Assembly: GCA_009705225.1 (NCBI GenBank)
Contig: WLCQ01000003.1
Span: forward strand, 1 to 44,310
Source: Actinomycetota bacterium
GTDB lineage: Bacteria; Actinomycetota; Acidimicrobiia; Acidimicrobiales; Acidimicrobilacustridaceae
Direction of reading: 5' to 3'
Length of the DNA stretch: 44,310 nt
A model generated the notes under the pieces. The model did not search any database, was not told the DNA's origin, and saw only the letters and a program-made list of their open reading frames with translations. The position numbers and the translations under genes were made by a program. Shown in pieces: positions 16,099 through 24,433 of this stretch (position 1 is its first letter; each line of letters starts with the position of its first letter).

Positions 16099-18531
16099 AT
16101 GATTCGCTCCTTCCGATCCCGCCTTGTGGCGGTGTCAACGGGGGTGCTGCTCACCGCAGCAACTCTCGGGACACTCGCCCCAGTGGCCCAAGCGGAGACT
16201 GTGTCGGGCAATGTGCCGGCCACGATCACTGCCTCACCGACGACCGGGCTCGTCTCGGGCTCCACCGTCACGGTCTCAGCCACCGCCGACCTCAACTGGA
16301 ACATCTATTCGCTGCGGGCTCGCCTGTGTAAGAGCTCGGCGATGATCGACAATGCAGGTGACTTCTCGCCCACGCTTGGCGGCAACTGCATCTCCGGCCC
16401 GTTGGCTGCGAACACCGACAGCGACGTCACCGTGAATACATCTGTCGGAGCTCGTAGCTCGGCGACGCTGGACTTCAATGTTGGCGCCGGGTCCACGACG
16501 TTTGCCACGCAATACGACGGCAACACGACCATTGCTTGCGGTGTCACCTCGACCACAGGTTGCAAGCTCGTCGTTGAAATGTCGGCGAATAACCTCAGTG
16601 GCCGCGTGATCTACAAGTCGTTCCCGCTCACCTACGCCCTGCCGAACGCCCCCACCGGCGTATCAGCAGTTTGGGGTAACGCCAAGGCTGTCGTTTCCTG
16701 GACCGCTTCCGCTGCCCAGACCGGTCTGCCGGCGGTGACCTCCTACACCGTGACTTCCTCGCCCGGTGGCTTCACCTGCACGACGGCGAGCACCAGCTGC
16801 GAGGTTTCGGGACTCACGAACGGAACGCCCTATACCTTCAGCGTGACCGGAACGAGCACTCTCGGTACCTCCGCTGATTCCACTGCCACCTCAGCTGTCA
16901 CGCCCTCGAGCTCGGCCTACGTTGTCTCGTCGACACCGACGGCCGGTCTCTCCTCGGGAACCACTGTCGCCCAGACGGTCACCATGAGCACCGGGCAGAA
17001 CCTCTATTCGGTGCGCACCCGTCTCTGTAAGGCCTCGGCCACCATCAGCAACGCCGGTGATTTCTCGCCGACGCTCGGGGGCAACTGTGTCTCCACGCCG
17101 CTTGCCAGCAACACCGACAGCGACGTCACTGTGACCACATCAGCCGGCAGTCGTGGTTCGGCCTCGCTGAGCTTCAAGGTCGGCGCCGGCACGAAGACGT
17201 TTGCCACCCAGTACGACGGCAACTCCACCATCGCCTGCGGCACCACATTCGCCAATCGTGAATCCTGCAAGCTCGTGACGGAGATCAGCTACACCACCGC
17301 CCTTGGCGTCGCGCGTGTGGTTTACGAGAGCACGGCGATCGCCTTTGCGACGGTTCCCGCCGCCCCTGGTGCTCCCACCGTGGCCATCGGCGCCACTGGT
17401 GGCTCGGCAACTGCATCCTGGACCGCTCCCGCCACTGGTGGCTCAGCGATCACGGGCTATCAGGTGACCGCCACTGGCGGCGTGAGCCCCATTGTCTTCA
17501 CCGTCGGCGCTTCGACACTGTCCCAGGCGTTCGCCGGCTTGTCGAAGACCACCACCTACACATTCACGGTGAAGGCAGTGAACGGCGTGGGTTCCAGCCT
17601 CGCCTCTGCCGGTACCTCGAAGCTCGCTGCCGCTGTTCCGGCAAAGCCGGCAACGATCACGGTGGGCTCGACCGGCAACGGATCCATCACTGTGAACTAC
17701 ACAGCCCCGGCCACCACCGTGCCTGGCGCCCCCGTGACCGGCTACTTGGTGCAGGCGTTTGCCCCCCTTGCCACTACTGCGGCCGACACCTGCAACAACG
17801 GTGACAGCATCTTGACCTGCACGCTCACCGGGCTCACGAACGGCGTGAAGTACGAGATCCGGGTCTCCGCGAAGAACGTGGTCGGCACCGGCGTCAGCTA
17901 CAACAAGGTCAAGAACGTGATCCCCGCCACGACACCGGGCAAGCCGTCGATCACGACGGTCACTGGTGGCAATGGTCAGGTCACCGTGGCCTGGTCGGCA
18001 CCGCTTTCCAACGGCGGCTCGGCAGTCACCGGGTACACGGTTCAGGCCTTCAACGCCGCTGGCACCGACGCCATCGACGGCAAGACCTGCACGCCAACCG
18101 CCGCGACCGGCACCAACTGCATCGTCGCCGGCCTCACCAATGGCACCGCCTACACGTTCAAGGTGACTGCGGCGAACGCCAAGGGCAGCGGTTCGGCCTC
18201 TGATGCTTCGGCAGCAGCGACTCCGGCAACGGTACCTTCGGCTCCGGGCTCCCCGCAGGCCACCGCCAACTCCCTCAAGTCCGTCACGATCAGCTGGAGC
18301 GCCCCGAGCAGCAACGGCTCGGCGATTACCGGCTACACCGTGCAGGCCTACACATGGAACGGCAGCGTCGCCACCATCGTGACGCCGAAGAAGTGCACCA
18401 CCACCTCCGCCACGACCTGCAATATCGGGGGTCTTGTCGCTGGAACCCAGTACAAGTTCAACATCACTGCTACCAACGCCAAGGGGACCAGCTCCGCTGC
18501 GACCACTGCGGCTGTGACTGCGAAGAACTAA
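16099..18531 (+). CDS. Secreted repeat protein: two four-Cys domains plus five FN3 domains
   Basis: This 810-residue secreted protein starts at the ATG at 16099, with a GAGAGAGG ribosome site and a clear signal peptide cleaved near AQA (residue 32); the ORF-track extension to 15856 overlaps the previous gene and is rejected. Order: four-Cys domain (C77, C97, C147, C155), FN3, second four-Cys domain (C310, C330, C380, C390), then four tandem FN3 domains to the end. The two halves repeat at 233 residues (699 bases). Four FN3 domains carry a Cys pair just before the LTNGTxYTF-type motif, probably disulfides. No catalytic domain and no C-terminal anchor are visible. It is probably structural, adhesive or a receptor-like surface protein. 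Confidence 0.8.
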   Translation: MIRSFRSRLVAVSTGVLLTAATLGTLAPVAQAETVSGNVPATITASPTTGLVSGSTVTVSATADLNWNIYSLRARLCKSSAMIDNAGDFSPTLGGNCISGPLAANTDSDVTVNTSVGARSSATLDFNVGAGSTTFATQYDGNTTIACGVTSTTGCKLVVEMSANNLSGRVIYKSFPLTYALPNAPTGVSAVWGNAKAVVSWTASAAQTGLPAVTSYTVTSSPGGFTCTTASTSCEVSGLTNGTPYTFSVTGTSTLGTSADSTATSAVTPSSSAYVVSSTPTAGLSSGTTVAQTVTMSTGQNLYSVRTRLCKASATISNAGDFSPTLGGNCVSTPLASNTDSDVTVTTSAGSRGSASLSFKVGAGTKTFATQYDGNSTIACGTTFANRESCKLVTEISYTTALGVARVVYESTAIAFATVPAAPGAPTVAIGATGGSATASWTAPATGGSAITGYQVTATGGVSPIVFTVGASTLSQAFAGLSKTTTYTFTVKAVNGVGSSLASAGTSKLAAAVPAKPATITVGSTGNGSITVNYTAPATTVPGAPVTGYLVQAFAPLATTAADTCNNGDSILTCTLTGLTNGVKYEIRVSAKNVVGTGVSYNKVKNVIPATTPGKPSITTVTGGNGQVTVAWSAPLSNGGSAVTGYTVQAFNAAGTDAIDGKTCTPTAATGTNCIVAGLTNGTAYTFKVTAANAKGSGSASDASAAATPATVPSAPGSPQATANSLKSVTISWSAPSSNGSAITGYTVQAYTWNGSVATIVTPKKCTTTSATTCNIGGLVAGTQYKFNITATNAKGTSSAATTAAVTAKN
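16318..17345 (+). repeat. Internal 699-bp duplication of four-Cys + FN3 unit
   Basis: The four-Cys domain coding sequence is present twice in direct orientation. For example, the codons for DFSPTLGGNC start at 16360 and again at 17059, exactly 699 bases apart, and all four Cys codons are shifted by about 233 residues. Synonymous differences are scattered, so the duplication is not recent. Confidence 0.7.
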
Positions 18532-18540
18532 AGGAAATTG

Positions 18541-20616
18541 ATGAAACACCGCTCCCTCAAACGAGCGCTCGCAGTGGTGAGTGTCGCAGCTATGGCTGCG
18601 GCACTCACCGCGTTCGGCGTGGCAACTCCTTCCGAAGCTTTGGAATCGGCAACGGCCCCCTGGACCGTGTCGGTGACGCCGAACACCAGCATCACCGATG
18701 GGCAGCTCGTGTCAATCAATCTCCAGACCACGACTGCCCATCGCATCTATGAAGCGAATGCCCAGATCTGCAGACTCGGCGTTGACTACCAGCCGAGTGA
18801 CGGCGATCGTCCGGCGAAGGATTTCGACGCTGGGGATCTCAACTGCCCGGCAATTCCGATCTCATCGAGCTCCGATGTGCAGACCGGCGATGCCAACCTT
18901 TACGGACCGGCCACCCAGCCGGGAGGTTCATCGTTCTCGATGTACGTCGGTAGCGGAGTTGTGGAGTGGCCGGCCGTTTCGACCGGTCGAGCGCAGCGTC
19001 TGACCTGCGACTTCGAGAATCCCTGTGCCCTCGTGGTGGAGGTGTACGGGTCAGTCGCTCCCGGTGTCGCCCGGTGGATCCCGTATGTTCAGACGCTGTC
19101 GTACCGGGTCGACGACCCGGTGGCCGGCTGCGGCGGTCCCGCTGACGGGGTGCTGAACACCGCGGCACCAGAGCGGGTCACTGATCTGTGGATCAACTGG
19201 ACCCTCGATCAGTGCCGCCTCCCCGGCGCGCAGGCAGGCGCAGTATCGCGAACCAGTTTCTCTGATGAGTCCGATGCCATGAATGGATTTTCGAGTGGTG
19301 CACTCGATGTCGGCTACAGCGCAGTCGGTTATGACGCCGGACCTGCGCTCGGTCGAGGATCGCGAACCGAACCCCTCGAAGCCCGACCGTCGACAGCCGT
19401 GCCACTCGCAGTGAACGCCACCGTCGTGGCCGTGGGTAACGGTCGGCGCGGCCCGAACAGCCGAAAGATCCCGTTCACCGATGTACGTGTGACTCGCAGT
19501 CAGCTCGCCCGGATGTTCACCGGGGGTCCTCTCGAGTTCCTCGAATATGAGCGGCAGTCGTTTGCCGATCTCAACCCTCAGTTCGACGAGGCCAGCGTGT
19601 TCATCTCTGCGTCGATTCAGGTTGGTGCGTTCGCTCCCGCAGACGCGTCGTCCTGGTTCCTCACCAGCTTCCTGAAGGAAACGCAACCCGACGAATGGAA
19701 GGTTCCGGACACGAATAAATTCGGGCCCGAACGTGGCCTTACCCGAGGATCCTCAATCGCCTTCGGCATCGCAAACCCCTCGTTCAACGGTGCTGTGGAC
19801 ATGTTCACCGGAAACTCAGTACTCGTGAAGACCCTGCGGAGCCAGAACACCAATGACTTCGGTGGCATCTGGGTGCTCACCGATCTTGCAACTGCAAATC
19901 ATCTCGGTCTGTCGGTCGCCAGTATCGAGAACGACAATGGGGTTTTCGTTGCTCCCACCCCTGAATCGATGAACGCTGCGGTCGCCACGATGAAGCCCAC
20001 CGATGACGGTCGGCTGATGCCTGATCCGGCTGCATCCGTTGACAAAGATGCTGTGCAGCCCTACCCGCTCACATTCGTGGACTACGCAATCGCTCCCACC
20101 TCGAAGCTTGTCGATTCGACGTGCAAGGGACGTACTGCGTCCCAGGCGTTGCTCGGGACCTGGCTGAATTACGCGGTGAGCGAGGGCCAGAGCAAGCTCC
20201 CTGTTGGATACGCACCTCTCACTGATGACCTTCGAGCCACCGCAAGCGAGGCCATTGCCAAGATCGGTTCGGAGACTCCGGACTGTTTCGTCGAGGGAGA
20301 CCCGTTGCCTGTCCTCGCACCACCGCAGGGCGGCGGATCCGGAGCTGGAGGTGGCGGCGGTATCCGCAATCCCGGAATCAATCCGACAGCCACTGGCGGT
20401 GCTGACTCGCCGAACCCTGCATCTGGAACTGTGAAACCCGAAGTTCTTGCCGCAGAGGTCCCCGAGTTCACAGCACGAACTGCGGCCAGCGCTGCAGCCG
20501 CCTTCGGGGGCATGATCCTCGTGTTCGGGCTCTTGTCGCTGATGGCCATGGCCACGACCGGTCGACTGCCCACGATGAGCTCCCTCCGATCCCGTCTGGG
20601 AGGTCTGGGACGATGA
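18541..20616 (+). CDS. Fusion of four-Cys domain and degenerate PstS-like domain, C-terminally anchored
   Basis: This 691-residue protein has a signal peptide ending near SEALES, a diverged four-Cys domain (C77, C102, C156, C162; VGSG replaces VGAG), a PstS-like domain from about 190 to 580, a Gly-rich linker, one helix (about 640-665) and a basic tail. PstS likeness: 'TRSQLARMFTGG' matches TIARIFTGD of the operon PstS, and 'TWLNYAVSEGQSKLPVGYAPL' matches its KWLRYIACEGQ region. The phosphate-loop SGTTG is replaced by PADASSW (about 366-372), so phosphate binding is probably altered or lost. ATG at 18541 follows AAAGGA by five bases, nine bases after the FN3 gene; its stop overlaps the next gene (ATGA). 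Confidence 0.78.
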   Translation: MKHRSLKRALAVVSVAAMAAALTAFGVATPSEALESATAPWTVSVTPNTSITDGQLVSINLQTTTAHRIYEANAQICRLGVDYQPSDGDRPAKDFDAGDLNCPAIPISSSSDVQTGDANLYGPATQPGGSSFSMYVGSGVVEWPAVSTGRAQRLTCDFENPCALVVEVYGSVAPGVARWIPYVQTLSYRVDDPVAGCGGPADGVLNTAAPERVTDLWINWTLDQCRLPGAQAGAVSRTSFSDESDAMNGFSSGALDVGYSAVGYDAGPALGRGSRTEPLEARPSTAVPLAVNATVVAVGNGRRGPNSRKIPFTDVRVTRSQLARMFTGGPLEFLEYERQSFADLNPQFDEASVFISASIQVGAFAPADASSWFLTSFLKETQPDEWKVPDTNKFGPERGLTRGSSIAFGIANPSFNGAVDMFTGNSVLVKTLRSQNTNDFGGIWVLTDLATANHLGLSVASIENDNGVFVAPTPESMNAAVATMKPTDDGRLMPDPAASVDKDAVQPYPLTFVDYAIAPTSKLVDSTCKGRTASQALLGTWLNYAVSEGQSKLPVGYAPLTDDLRATASEAIAKIGSETPDCFVEGDPLPVLAPPQGGGSGAGGGGGIRNPGINPTATGGADSPNPASGTVKPEVLAAEVPEFTARTAASAAAAFGGMILVFGLLSLMAMATTGRLPTMSSLRSRLGGLGR

Positions 20617-21647
20617 CAATCGACGAACAGGTCTCGATGGTCGGTTCCATCGATGTCCTCCCACCCCATCGGGAGTTTGCTCCCAGGCCCGAAGCCACAC
20701 CGATGCATCGACCGGGGGCACCCTCCGGCAAACTCCTGCTCCTGTGGGCCGCTGTGCTCGTGCTCGTGGTCGCAGTAGTTCTCATTGCTGTGGAGCCGAT
20801 GTTCCAACAGCGTGAGCAGGGTTTGCTACTCAGCGACTACCGGTCTTCGATCGACAAGGCGGCCAACCAGGCCACCGGTCTCGGCGGCGTCGAAGTATCG
20901 ACCACCGCGCCTGAGTTCGGTTCGCCCGTGGGCATCATGGAGATCGAGCCAATCGGACTCCAGCAGGTCATTGTCGAAGGTGCTTCGGCTCCGATCATGC
21001 AGAACGGTCCCGGCCATGTGCCCGGCACTGCGGCACCGGGTCAGCCCGGTAACAGCGTTGTCGTTGGTAGGTCGGCGCTGTTCGGCGCACCGTTCGCCGA
21101 CCTCTCGAAACTTGCCGTCGACGACCTCATCGCAGTCACCACCACCCAAGGTCAGGTCGTCTATCGAGTTGCCGAAGCAGCATCGGTGCAGCTGAGCAAT
21201 GCCAAGCCGGAGAGCAAGCCGGCCTTGTCGGGAACTGCTGCTACCCCGGGTGAGTACAAACCGATCCTGGAGTCCGGTCGCATCTCGATCGAGTCGCTCT
21301 ACGGATCGACCACCGACGATCGACTCACGCTCGTCACCTCTGCCAGTGCCTTCCCGCTCAATTCGGCTGAAGCACGTGTGGTCATTGCCGTCATGGCGGG
21401 CAAGCCCTATGCGCCGACGCCGCAGAACGGTCGAACGAACCGCCAGACGGGTACCACCAGCGATACCTCACACTGGCCCTTTGCCCTGCTTGCGGCGCTC
21501 TGCCTCGCTGGGGCGATCGTCGGTGCGGTCCTGCTCTACCGGCGCTCCAGCGCGCGCGTGGCATATCTGCTCACGGTGCCACCGCTCTTGGTGTTTGCGG
21601 TGCTCGCCTCGGAGACACTCAGCCAGCTGCTGCCAGCCTGGTTCTGA
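20613..21647 (+). CDS. Sortase-fold membrane protein without catalytic His and Cys
   Basis: This 344-residue protein has a cytoplasmic N-terminus, one helix (about 40-62), an extracellular sortase-like barrel (about 100-265) and two C-terminal helices. The barrel shows typical sortase landmarks: 'GPGHVPGTAAPGQPGN', then the strand where GHR should occur, 'GAPFADL', 'YRV', TLVT and an Arg at 255. The catalytic His is replaced (VVVGRS, R153) and the catalytic Cys is Ser (TLVTS, S243). Transpeptidation as in known sortases is therefore not expected. The gene overlaps the PstS-like fusion by four bases. It may bind, orient or help assemble the C-terminally anchored surface proteins of this locus; that role is inference. 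Confidence 0.78.
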   Translation: MTIDEQVSMVGSIDVLPPHREFAPRPEATPMHRPGAPSGKLLLLWAAVLVLVVAVVLIAVEPMFQQREQGLLLSDYRSSIDKAANQATGLGGVEVSTTAPEFGSPVGIMEIEPIGLQQVIVEGASAPIMQNGPGHVPGTAAPGQPGNSVVVGRSALFGAPFADLSKLAVDDLIAVTTTQGQVVYRVAEAASVQLSNAKPESKPALSGTAATPGEYKPILESGRISIESLYGSTTDDRLTLVTSASAFPLNSAEARVVIAVMAGKPYAPTPQNGRTNRQTGTTSDTSHWPFALLAALCLAGAIVGAVLLYRRSSARVAYLLTVPPLLVFAVLASETLSQLLPAWF

Positions 21648-21662
21648 GCTTCGACCTTCGAG

Positions 21663-21697
21663 CAGCAGCTCAGCGGTTCAGCAGCTCAGCAGCTCAG
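21663..21697. repeat. Short CAGCTCAG repeats after the phosphate locus
   Basis: CAGCAGCTCAG occurs at 21663 and 21679, followed directly by CAGCTCAG at 21690, in the gap between the convergent pseudo-sortase and thioesterase genes. The repeat reaches the thioesterase stop codon. It looks like slippage-prone sequence; no terminator hairpin with a U-run was found here. Confidence 0.45.
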
Positions 21698-22545
21698 CGT
21701 GGAGGCCGGATCAGGCCTTCCTGCACCACGGTGACGGCAAGTTTGCCGTCGGCGGTGAAGACCTCGCCGCGAGCGAATCCGCGACCACCGGAGGCTGATG
21801 GGGTGTCCTGCGCATAGAGCAGCCACTCATCGGCTCGGAACGGTCGATGGAACCACATCGCGTGGTCAAGGCTGGCCATGAACACGTTGTCGACCGGACC
21901 GAGCGCGTGCGGCAGCAATGCCGTATCGAGCAGTGTCATGTCCGAGGCGTAGGTGAGTGCACAGGCATGCAGCACGGGGTCGTTGGGAAGGTCGCCGGTG
22001 GCCTTGAGCCAGATGCGCTGATAGGGCGGAAGTTCGCGCTCTCGGTCGGCTGGTCCCCAGTCGCAGTTACGCAGATCGAACGGGAGATCGAGTTCGAATC
22101 GATGGTCGCCGTGCTCAGCAGCGATCTCCGCCCAGCGTTCCTTGATGCCGGGCAGCGTTTCGGGTGCAGGCACGTCAGGAATGGTCGCCGAATGGTCGAA
22201 GCCGTCCTCGGGAACCTGGAACGAGGCCGACAGGCTGAAGATGGCCCGACCACTCTGGATGGCGGTGACCCGACGGGTGGTGAACGACAGGCCGTCGCGG
22301 ATTCGCTGCACGTCGTAGAGGATCGGGATGCGGGCATCGCCCGGACGCAGGAAGTACGCGTGCAGAGAATGCACACGGGTTTCGGTTTCGACCGTGCGGG
22401 CGGCGGCCACGAGCGCCTGCCCGGCGACCTGACCGCCGAACACGCGCTGGCGATCAGCATGGGGGCTACTGCCCCGGAAGATGTTGAGTTCGATCTCCTC
22501 GAGGTCGAGGAGGTTCAGAAGTGCGTCGACGGCGGCCTGAGTCAC
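21694..22545 (-). CDS. tesB: Acyl-CoA thioesterase II
   Basis: This is a TesB-type double-hotdog thioesterase that hydrolyses acyl-CoA to free acid and CoA in the cytoplasm. 'LLDLEEIELNIFRG' at the N-terminus, VFGGQVAGQAL, 'DMTLLDTALLPH' (catalytic Asp region) and the final VVQEGLIR (Gln) match the family. The ORF track starts at 22782, which would add some 79 unrelated residues overlapping the divergent gene. The GTG at 22545, with GGGAG nine bases upstream, gives about 283 residues, the usual length; an ATG at 22563 is also possible. It is divergent from the GH1 gene and not obviously linked to neighbours. Confidence 0.9.
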   Translation of the reverse strand: MTQAAVDALLNLLDLEEIELNIFRGSSPHADRQRVFGGQVAGQALVAAARTVETETRVHSLHAYFLRPGDARIPILYDVQRIRDGLSFTTRRVTAIQSGRAIFSLSASFQVPEDGFDHSATIPDVPAPETLPGIKERWAEIAAEHGDHRFELDLPFDLRNCDWGPADRERELPPYQRIWLKATGDLPNDPVLHACALTYASDMTLLDTALLPHALGPVDNVFMASLDHAMWFHRPFRADEWLLYAQDTPSASGGRGFARGEVFTADGKLAVTVVQEGLIRPPR

Positions 22546-22626
22546 CCGACCAATCTCCCACATCAGCACGCACCCGCGCACCGATGCTGCCACTCGCGTA
22601 TGAGTCGGGAAACTAGGGTCCGGTGT

Positions 22627-23817
22627 ATGGCACAGAACTTCCCCGAAGGATTCCGTTGGGGCACCGCCACGGCGGCGCATCAGGTCGAAGGTGGCAACTG
22701 GAACAACGACTGGTGGGCATGGGAGCACGCCGAGGGTTCCCCCTGCGAGGAACCCAGTGGCGACGCTGTGGATCAGTGGCATCTCTATGAGCAGGACATC
22801 GCGCTCTGCGCGGCACTCGGCTTCGACAACTACCGCTTCTCCATCGAATGGTCGCGTATCGAACCCGAGCCCGGCTTGTTCTCACGCGTTGCACTCGACC
22901 ACTACCGACGCGTCTGCGCGGCCTGTCATGCCCACGGCATGGAACCAGTGGTCACCTTCCATCACTTCACCACGCCGCGCTGGGTGGTGGCCGAGGGTGG
23001 CTGGCATACGGCCAGCACTGTTGATCGGTTCCTGCGCTTCAGCGAAGTGGCAGTGGGCGCGCTCGGTGATCTCATCGGTCGCGCCTGCACCATCAATGAA
23101 CCCAACATCGTGGCGATGATCGGCTATCAGATGGCGTTCTTCCCGCCCGGGGTGAGCGATCTCGATCAATACCGTCGGGCCACCGACAACTTCATCGCTG
23201 CCCACCAGCGGGTCGTGCCGATCCTGCGCGGTGGTCCCGGCGACTTCCCGGTGGGGCTCACCTTGTCCATGGCCGATCATCAGGCTGTTCCGGCCGACGA
23301 TCCCGATGCGCTCTCCGCACTCGATGCGCTGCGCCGTGACATGGAGGACCAGTACCTCGACGTCTGCACCGGTGATGACTTTCTCGGCGTGCAGACCTAC
23401 AGCCGCACCCGGGTGGGTCCCAAGGGTGTGATCGGCGGCGAGCCCGGCTACGACATCCTGGAGATGGGCTACGAGTTCTACCCGGAGGCGCTCGAGGCCT
23501 GCATTCGTCGGGCATGGGACTACACCGGTGGTTCCATCCCGTTGCTCGTCACCGAGAACGGCATCGGCACCCACGACGACGGTCAGCGTCGTCGCTATGT
23601 CACGACCGCGCTCGAGGGCGTGCTCGCCTGTCTCGCCGACGGCATCGATGTGCGCGGCTACACGTACTGGAGCCTGCTCGACAACTTCGAATGGTGCTTC
23701 GGCTATCGCCCACGCTTCGGCATCATCGATGTCGACCGCAGCACCCAGCGTCGCATCGTGAAGCCCAGTGGCGAATGGCTCGGGCGTGTTGCCCGCGCGA
23801 ATGCCCTCATCGAGTGA
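22627..23817 (+). CDS. Glycoside hydrolase family 1 (beta-glucosidase-like)
   Basis: This retaining beta-glycosidase has a TIM barrel. The N-terminal 'FRWGTATAAHQVEG' is the family signature, the acid/base Glu is E158 in TINEP and the nucleophile is E310 in VTENG. A late 'YWSLLDNFEW' motif matches the aglycone-side loop. It has 396 residues, shorter than the usual 440-480, with the shortening between the two Glu motifs. No signal peptide is seen, so it is cytoplasmic. The ORF track extends upstream to 21847 only because the antisense of tesB is open; the ATG at 22627 is the real start. Substrate (glucoside, galactoside or other) not determinable. Confidence 0.92.
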   Translation: MAQNFPEGFRWGTATAAHQVEGGNWNNDWWAWEHAEGSPCEEPSGDAVDQWHLYEQDIALCAALGFDNYRFSIEWSRIEPEPGLFSRVALDHYRRVCAACHAHGMEPVVTFHHFTTPRWVVAEGGWHTASTVDRFLRFSEVAVGALGDLIGRACTINEPNIVAMIGYQMAFFPPGVSDLDQYRRATDNFIAAHQRVVPILRGGPGDFPVGLTLSMADHQAVPADDPDALSALDALRRDMEDQYLDVCTGDDFLGVQTYSRTRVGPKGVIGGEPGYDILEMGYEFYPEALEACIRRAWDYTGGSIPLLVTENGIGTHDDGQRRRYVTTALEGVLACLADGIDVRGYTYWSLLDNFEWCFGYRPRFGIIDVDRSTQRRIVKPSGEWLGRVARANALIE

Positions 23818-23917
23818 ACCGCGCTGATTTTTGTGGATCACTGCCAGCGGTAGTGTGGTCATGCTCCAACGGGGCGAGCATCGCCGGCCGCCCCCGGTCG
23901 GCAGGAGAGGTACGCCA

Positions 23918-24406
23918 ATGAGTTCTGACGCTCCTGCAGAGCATGTGATCACTCCGATGCCCGAACCCAAGGGTCGCATCGGACACATCGTCGGACTCGT
24001 GCGCACCAAGGGTCTTCGCTACTCGCTCGTTGCCGCGGTGAACGTTGTTGTCGGTCAGGGGCTGCTGTTCACCCTGCAGCATTGGTGGCAACCGAATGTT
24101 GCGAATGTGATCTCGGTGTCGCTCTCCTCGGTTCCGGCCTATTACATGAACCGCTCGTGGGTCTGGGGCAAGAGCGGGAAGAGCCATCTGCGCAAGGAGG
24201 TCGCTCCGTTCTGGGCCTTCACCGTTCTGGGTCTGGTGCTCTCCACGATCGCGATCACGGTCGTGCAGGACCACACGACCAACAAGTTCCTGATTCTGGG
24301 AACACAGTTGTTCGTGTGGGGTGTCCTCTGGGTGGTTCGATTCTTCGTACTCGACAAGTTGTTCCATGTCGAGGTCTATGAGGACGACACCCCGGACATC
24401 GACTGA
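23918..24406 (+). CDS. GtrA family membrane protein
   Basis: This small polytopic protein has 162 residues and about four helices. 'LRYSLVAAVNVVVGQGLLFTL' at helix 1 and 'YYMNRSWVWG' after helix 2 are typical GtrA landmarks. Members help move or present polyprenyl-linked sugars, usually for teichoic acid, O-antigen or arabinogalactan-like modification. The ATG at 23918 is preceded by GGAGAGG seven bases upstream; the ORF-track start at 23831 is too early. The gene lies between GH1 and a methyltransferase on the same strand, near a GT4 cluster, which suits an envelope-sugar role. Confidence 0.85.
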   Translation: MSSDAPAEHVITPMPEPKGRIGHIVGLVRTKGLRYSLVAAVNVVVGQGLLFTLQHWWQPNVANVISVSLSSVPAYYMNRSWVWGKSGKSHLRKEVAPFWAFTVLGLVLSTIAITVVQDHTTNKFLILGTQLFVWGVLWVVRFFVLDKLFHVEVYEDDTPDID

Positions 24407-24433
24407 GCGCAAACCGACACCGACAGGACTCCG

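Noticed and set aside
17443-18549. 368-aa minus-strand ORF
   Set aside because: It is antisense to the FN3 domains of the 16099 gene and rich in Gly/Arg/His as expected of a shadow of repetitive Thr/Ala codons.
21847-22626. N-terminal 260-codon extension of the GH1 ORF
   Set aside because: It is antisense to tesB; the GH1 signature begins directly after the ATG at 22627.
22882-24009. 375-aa minus-strand ORF
   Set aside because: It runs antisense across GH1 and into gtrA, has no recognisable motif and crosses a gene boundary.
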